The position numbers and the translations under genes were made by a program. From Pelobacter sp. UBA5610 (GTDB lineage: Bacteria > Desulfobacterota > Desulfuromonadia > Desulfuromonadales > Syntrophotaleaceae): DNA of 5,838 bases. The stretch spans positions 9,102-14,939 of the forward strand of contig DIKU01000031.1 in NCBI GenBank assembly GCA_002424645.1, written 5' to 3'. Below are positions 5,207-5,838 of this stretch, in pieces (the stretch's first letter is position 1; each line of letters opens with the position of its first letter). Under the pieces are notes generated by a model, which saw only the letters and a program-made list of their open reading frames with translations, made no database searches and had not been told where the DNA came from.

Positions 5207-5838
5207 ATGTTTTTTCGTACCGATATTAAGGTAGGTTGTTGCGGATTTGCCTGCACGCCAGGAACCTATTTTGAGAAGTTTCCAGCGGTCGAAATCCAGC
5301 AGACCTTTTATCGTTTGCCGCGACCGGAGACGGTTTTGAAGTGGCGGGGACAGGCGCCCGACGGTTTCGCGTTCAGCCTCAAGGCGTGGCAGATCATCAC
5401 CCACGATGCGTCCTGTCCCAGCTTTCGTTTTCTCGATGAAGGGTACCAGCCCCAGATGCTTGAGCGATGCGGCGGATTTCGTGCGACCGATGAAGTGCTG
5501 GCTGCCTGGCAAGCGCAGCGCGAATTGGCGGGGCTGCTGCATGCCAGAGCAATTGTTTTTCAGAGTCCGCCGGGGTTTGAACCGACCTCGGAACACCTGT
5601 TGCGCATGGAGGCGTTTTTTCACGTCATCGACAGGGGGCGTTTTATGCTGGTCTGGGCGCCTCCTGCAGGTTGGCCGCATAAGCTTATAGCGGAGGTCTG
5701 TCGGCGCAATCGCCTGGTTCATTGCGCCGATCCGTTCACCGAGCCGGTACTCAGTCGTGGTCCCATCTATTACCGATTGCAGGGGGTGACCGGATATCGG
5801 CACCGTTATAGCGACGATGAGCTTGGACAGCTGCGTAA
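5207..5838 (+). CDS. DUF72 family (YecE-like) TIM-barrel protein of unknown function; 3' end outside window
   Basis: 210 codons plus two bases are visible, and the frame is open at the window edge. The family pattern is clear: first strand IKVGCCGF (7-14), VEIQQTFYRLP (28-38), KWRGQAPDGFAFSLKAWQIITH (45-66), FRATDEVLAAW (91-101), and a C-terminal YYRLQGVTGYRHRYSDDEL (188-206). DUF72 proteins usually run about 230-300 residues, so probably only the tail is missing. The loop between the first strand and VEIQQTFY is short and lacks the Trp/Tyr-rich segment of many members, matching a compact subgroup. Cysteines at 11, 12 and 16 are noticeable near the N-terminus. No signal peptide or membrane helix, so presumably cytoplasmic. 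The biochemical role of this family is not established, and I do not assign one. It is divergent from the c-di-GMP operon, with no evident functional link. Confidence 0.88.
   Translation, partial: MFFRTDIKVGCCGFACTPGTYFEKFPAVEIQQTFYRLPRPETVLKWRGQAPDGFAFSLKAWQIITHDASCPSFRFLDEGYQPQMLERCGGFRATDEVLAAWQAQRELAGLLHARAIVFQSPPGFEPTSEHLLRMEAFFHVIDRGRFMLVWAPPAGWPHKLIAEVCRRNRLVHCADPFTEPVLSRGPIYYRLQGVTGYRHRYSDDELGQLR

Noticed and set aside
5087..5803. 238-codon open frame on the minus strand
   Set aside because: It is antisense to the DUF72 gene, which has clear family motifs and a good ribosome site on the plus strand. The minus-strand product resembles nothing I recognise and is rich in Arg and Pro, as expected of a shadow frame.

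Overview
The window holds three protein genes: two on the minus strand that look like a signalling operon, and one divergent gene on the plus strand. The gene types suggest a Gram-negative, environmentally responsive bacterium. A multidomain GGDEF-EAL response regulator next to a kinase with two periplasmic solute-binding domains, plus a short-form DUF72 protein, fits Desulfuromonadia (Geobacter/Pelobacter relatives) or similar Proteobacteria. That assignment is inferred from gene content only. I saw no rRNA, tRNA, mobile element, CRISPR array or plasmid feature.

Layout. Positions 1-2207 (minus) carry most of a BvgS-like sensor histidine kinase, cut by the window edge inside its ATPase domain. 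A 75-base spacer (2208-2282) follows, with no visible terminator. Positions 2283-4772 (minus) carry a complete 829-residue REC-PAS-PAS-GGDEF-EAL protein whose diguanylate cyclase and c-di-GMP phosphodiesterase motifs both look intact. Positions 4773-5206 are a 434-base divergent intergenic region. It holds a candidate extended -10 promoter for the minus-strand operon, a tandem TTGACAA repeat just upstream of that promoter, leader hairpins, and other short repeats. Positions 5207-5838 (plus) are the first 210 codons of a DUF72 (YecE-like) protein that runs off the window.

How the genes may work together (inference). The kinase would sense a periplasmic solute with its two Venus-flytrap domains and autophosphorylate on His593. 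The most obvious partner in view is the receiver domain (Asp58) of the gene transcribed just before it, which would convert the signal into a change in c-di-GMP. The DUF72 gene is transcribed away from this pair, and nothing in the sequence ties it to them beyond the shared upstream region.

Nothing here is clearly a new type of system. The points most worth a second look are the kinase/c-di-GMP enzyme pairing, the tandem boxes upstream of the operon promoter, the leader structures, and the ligand-pocket substitutions in the two binding domains.
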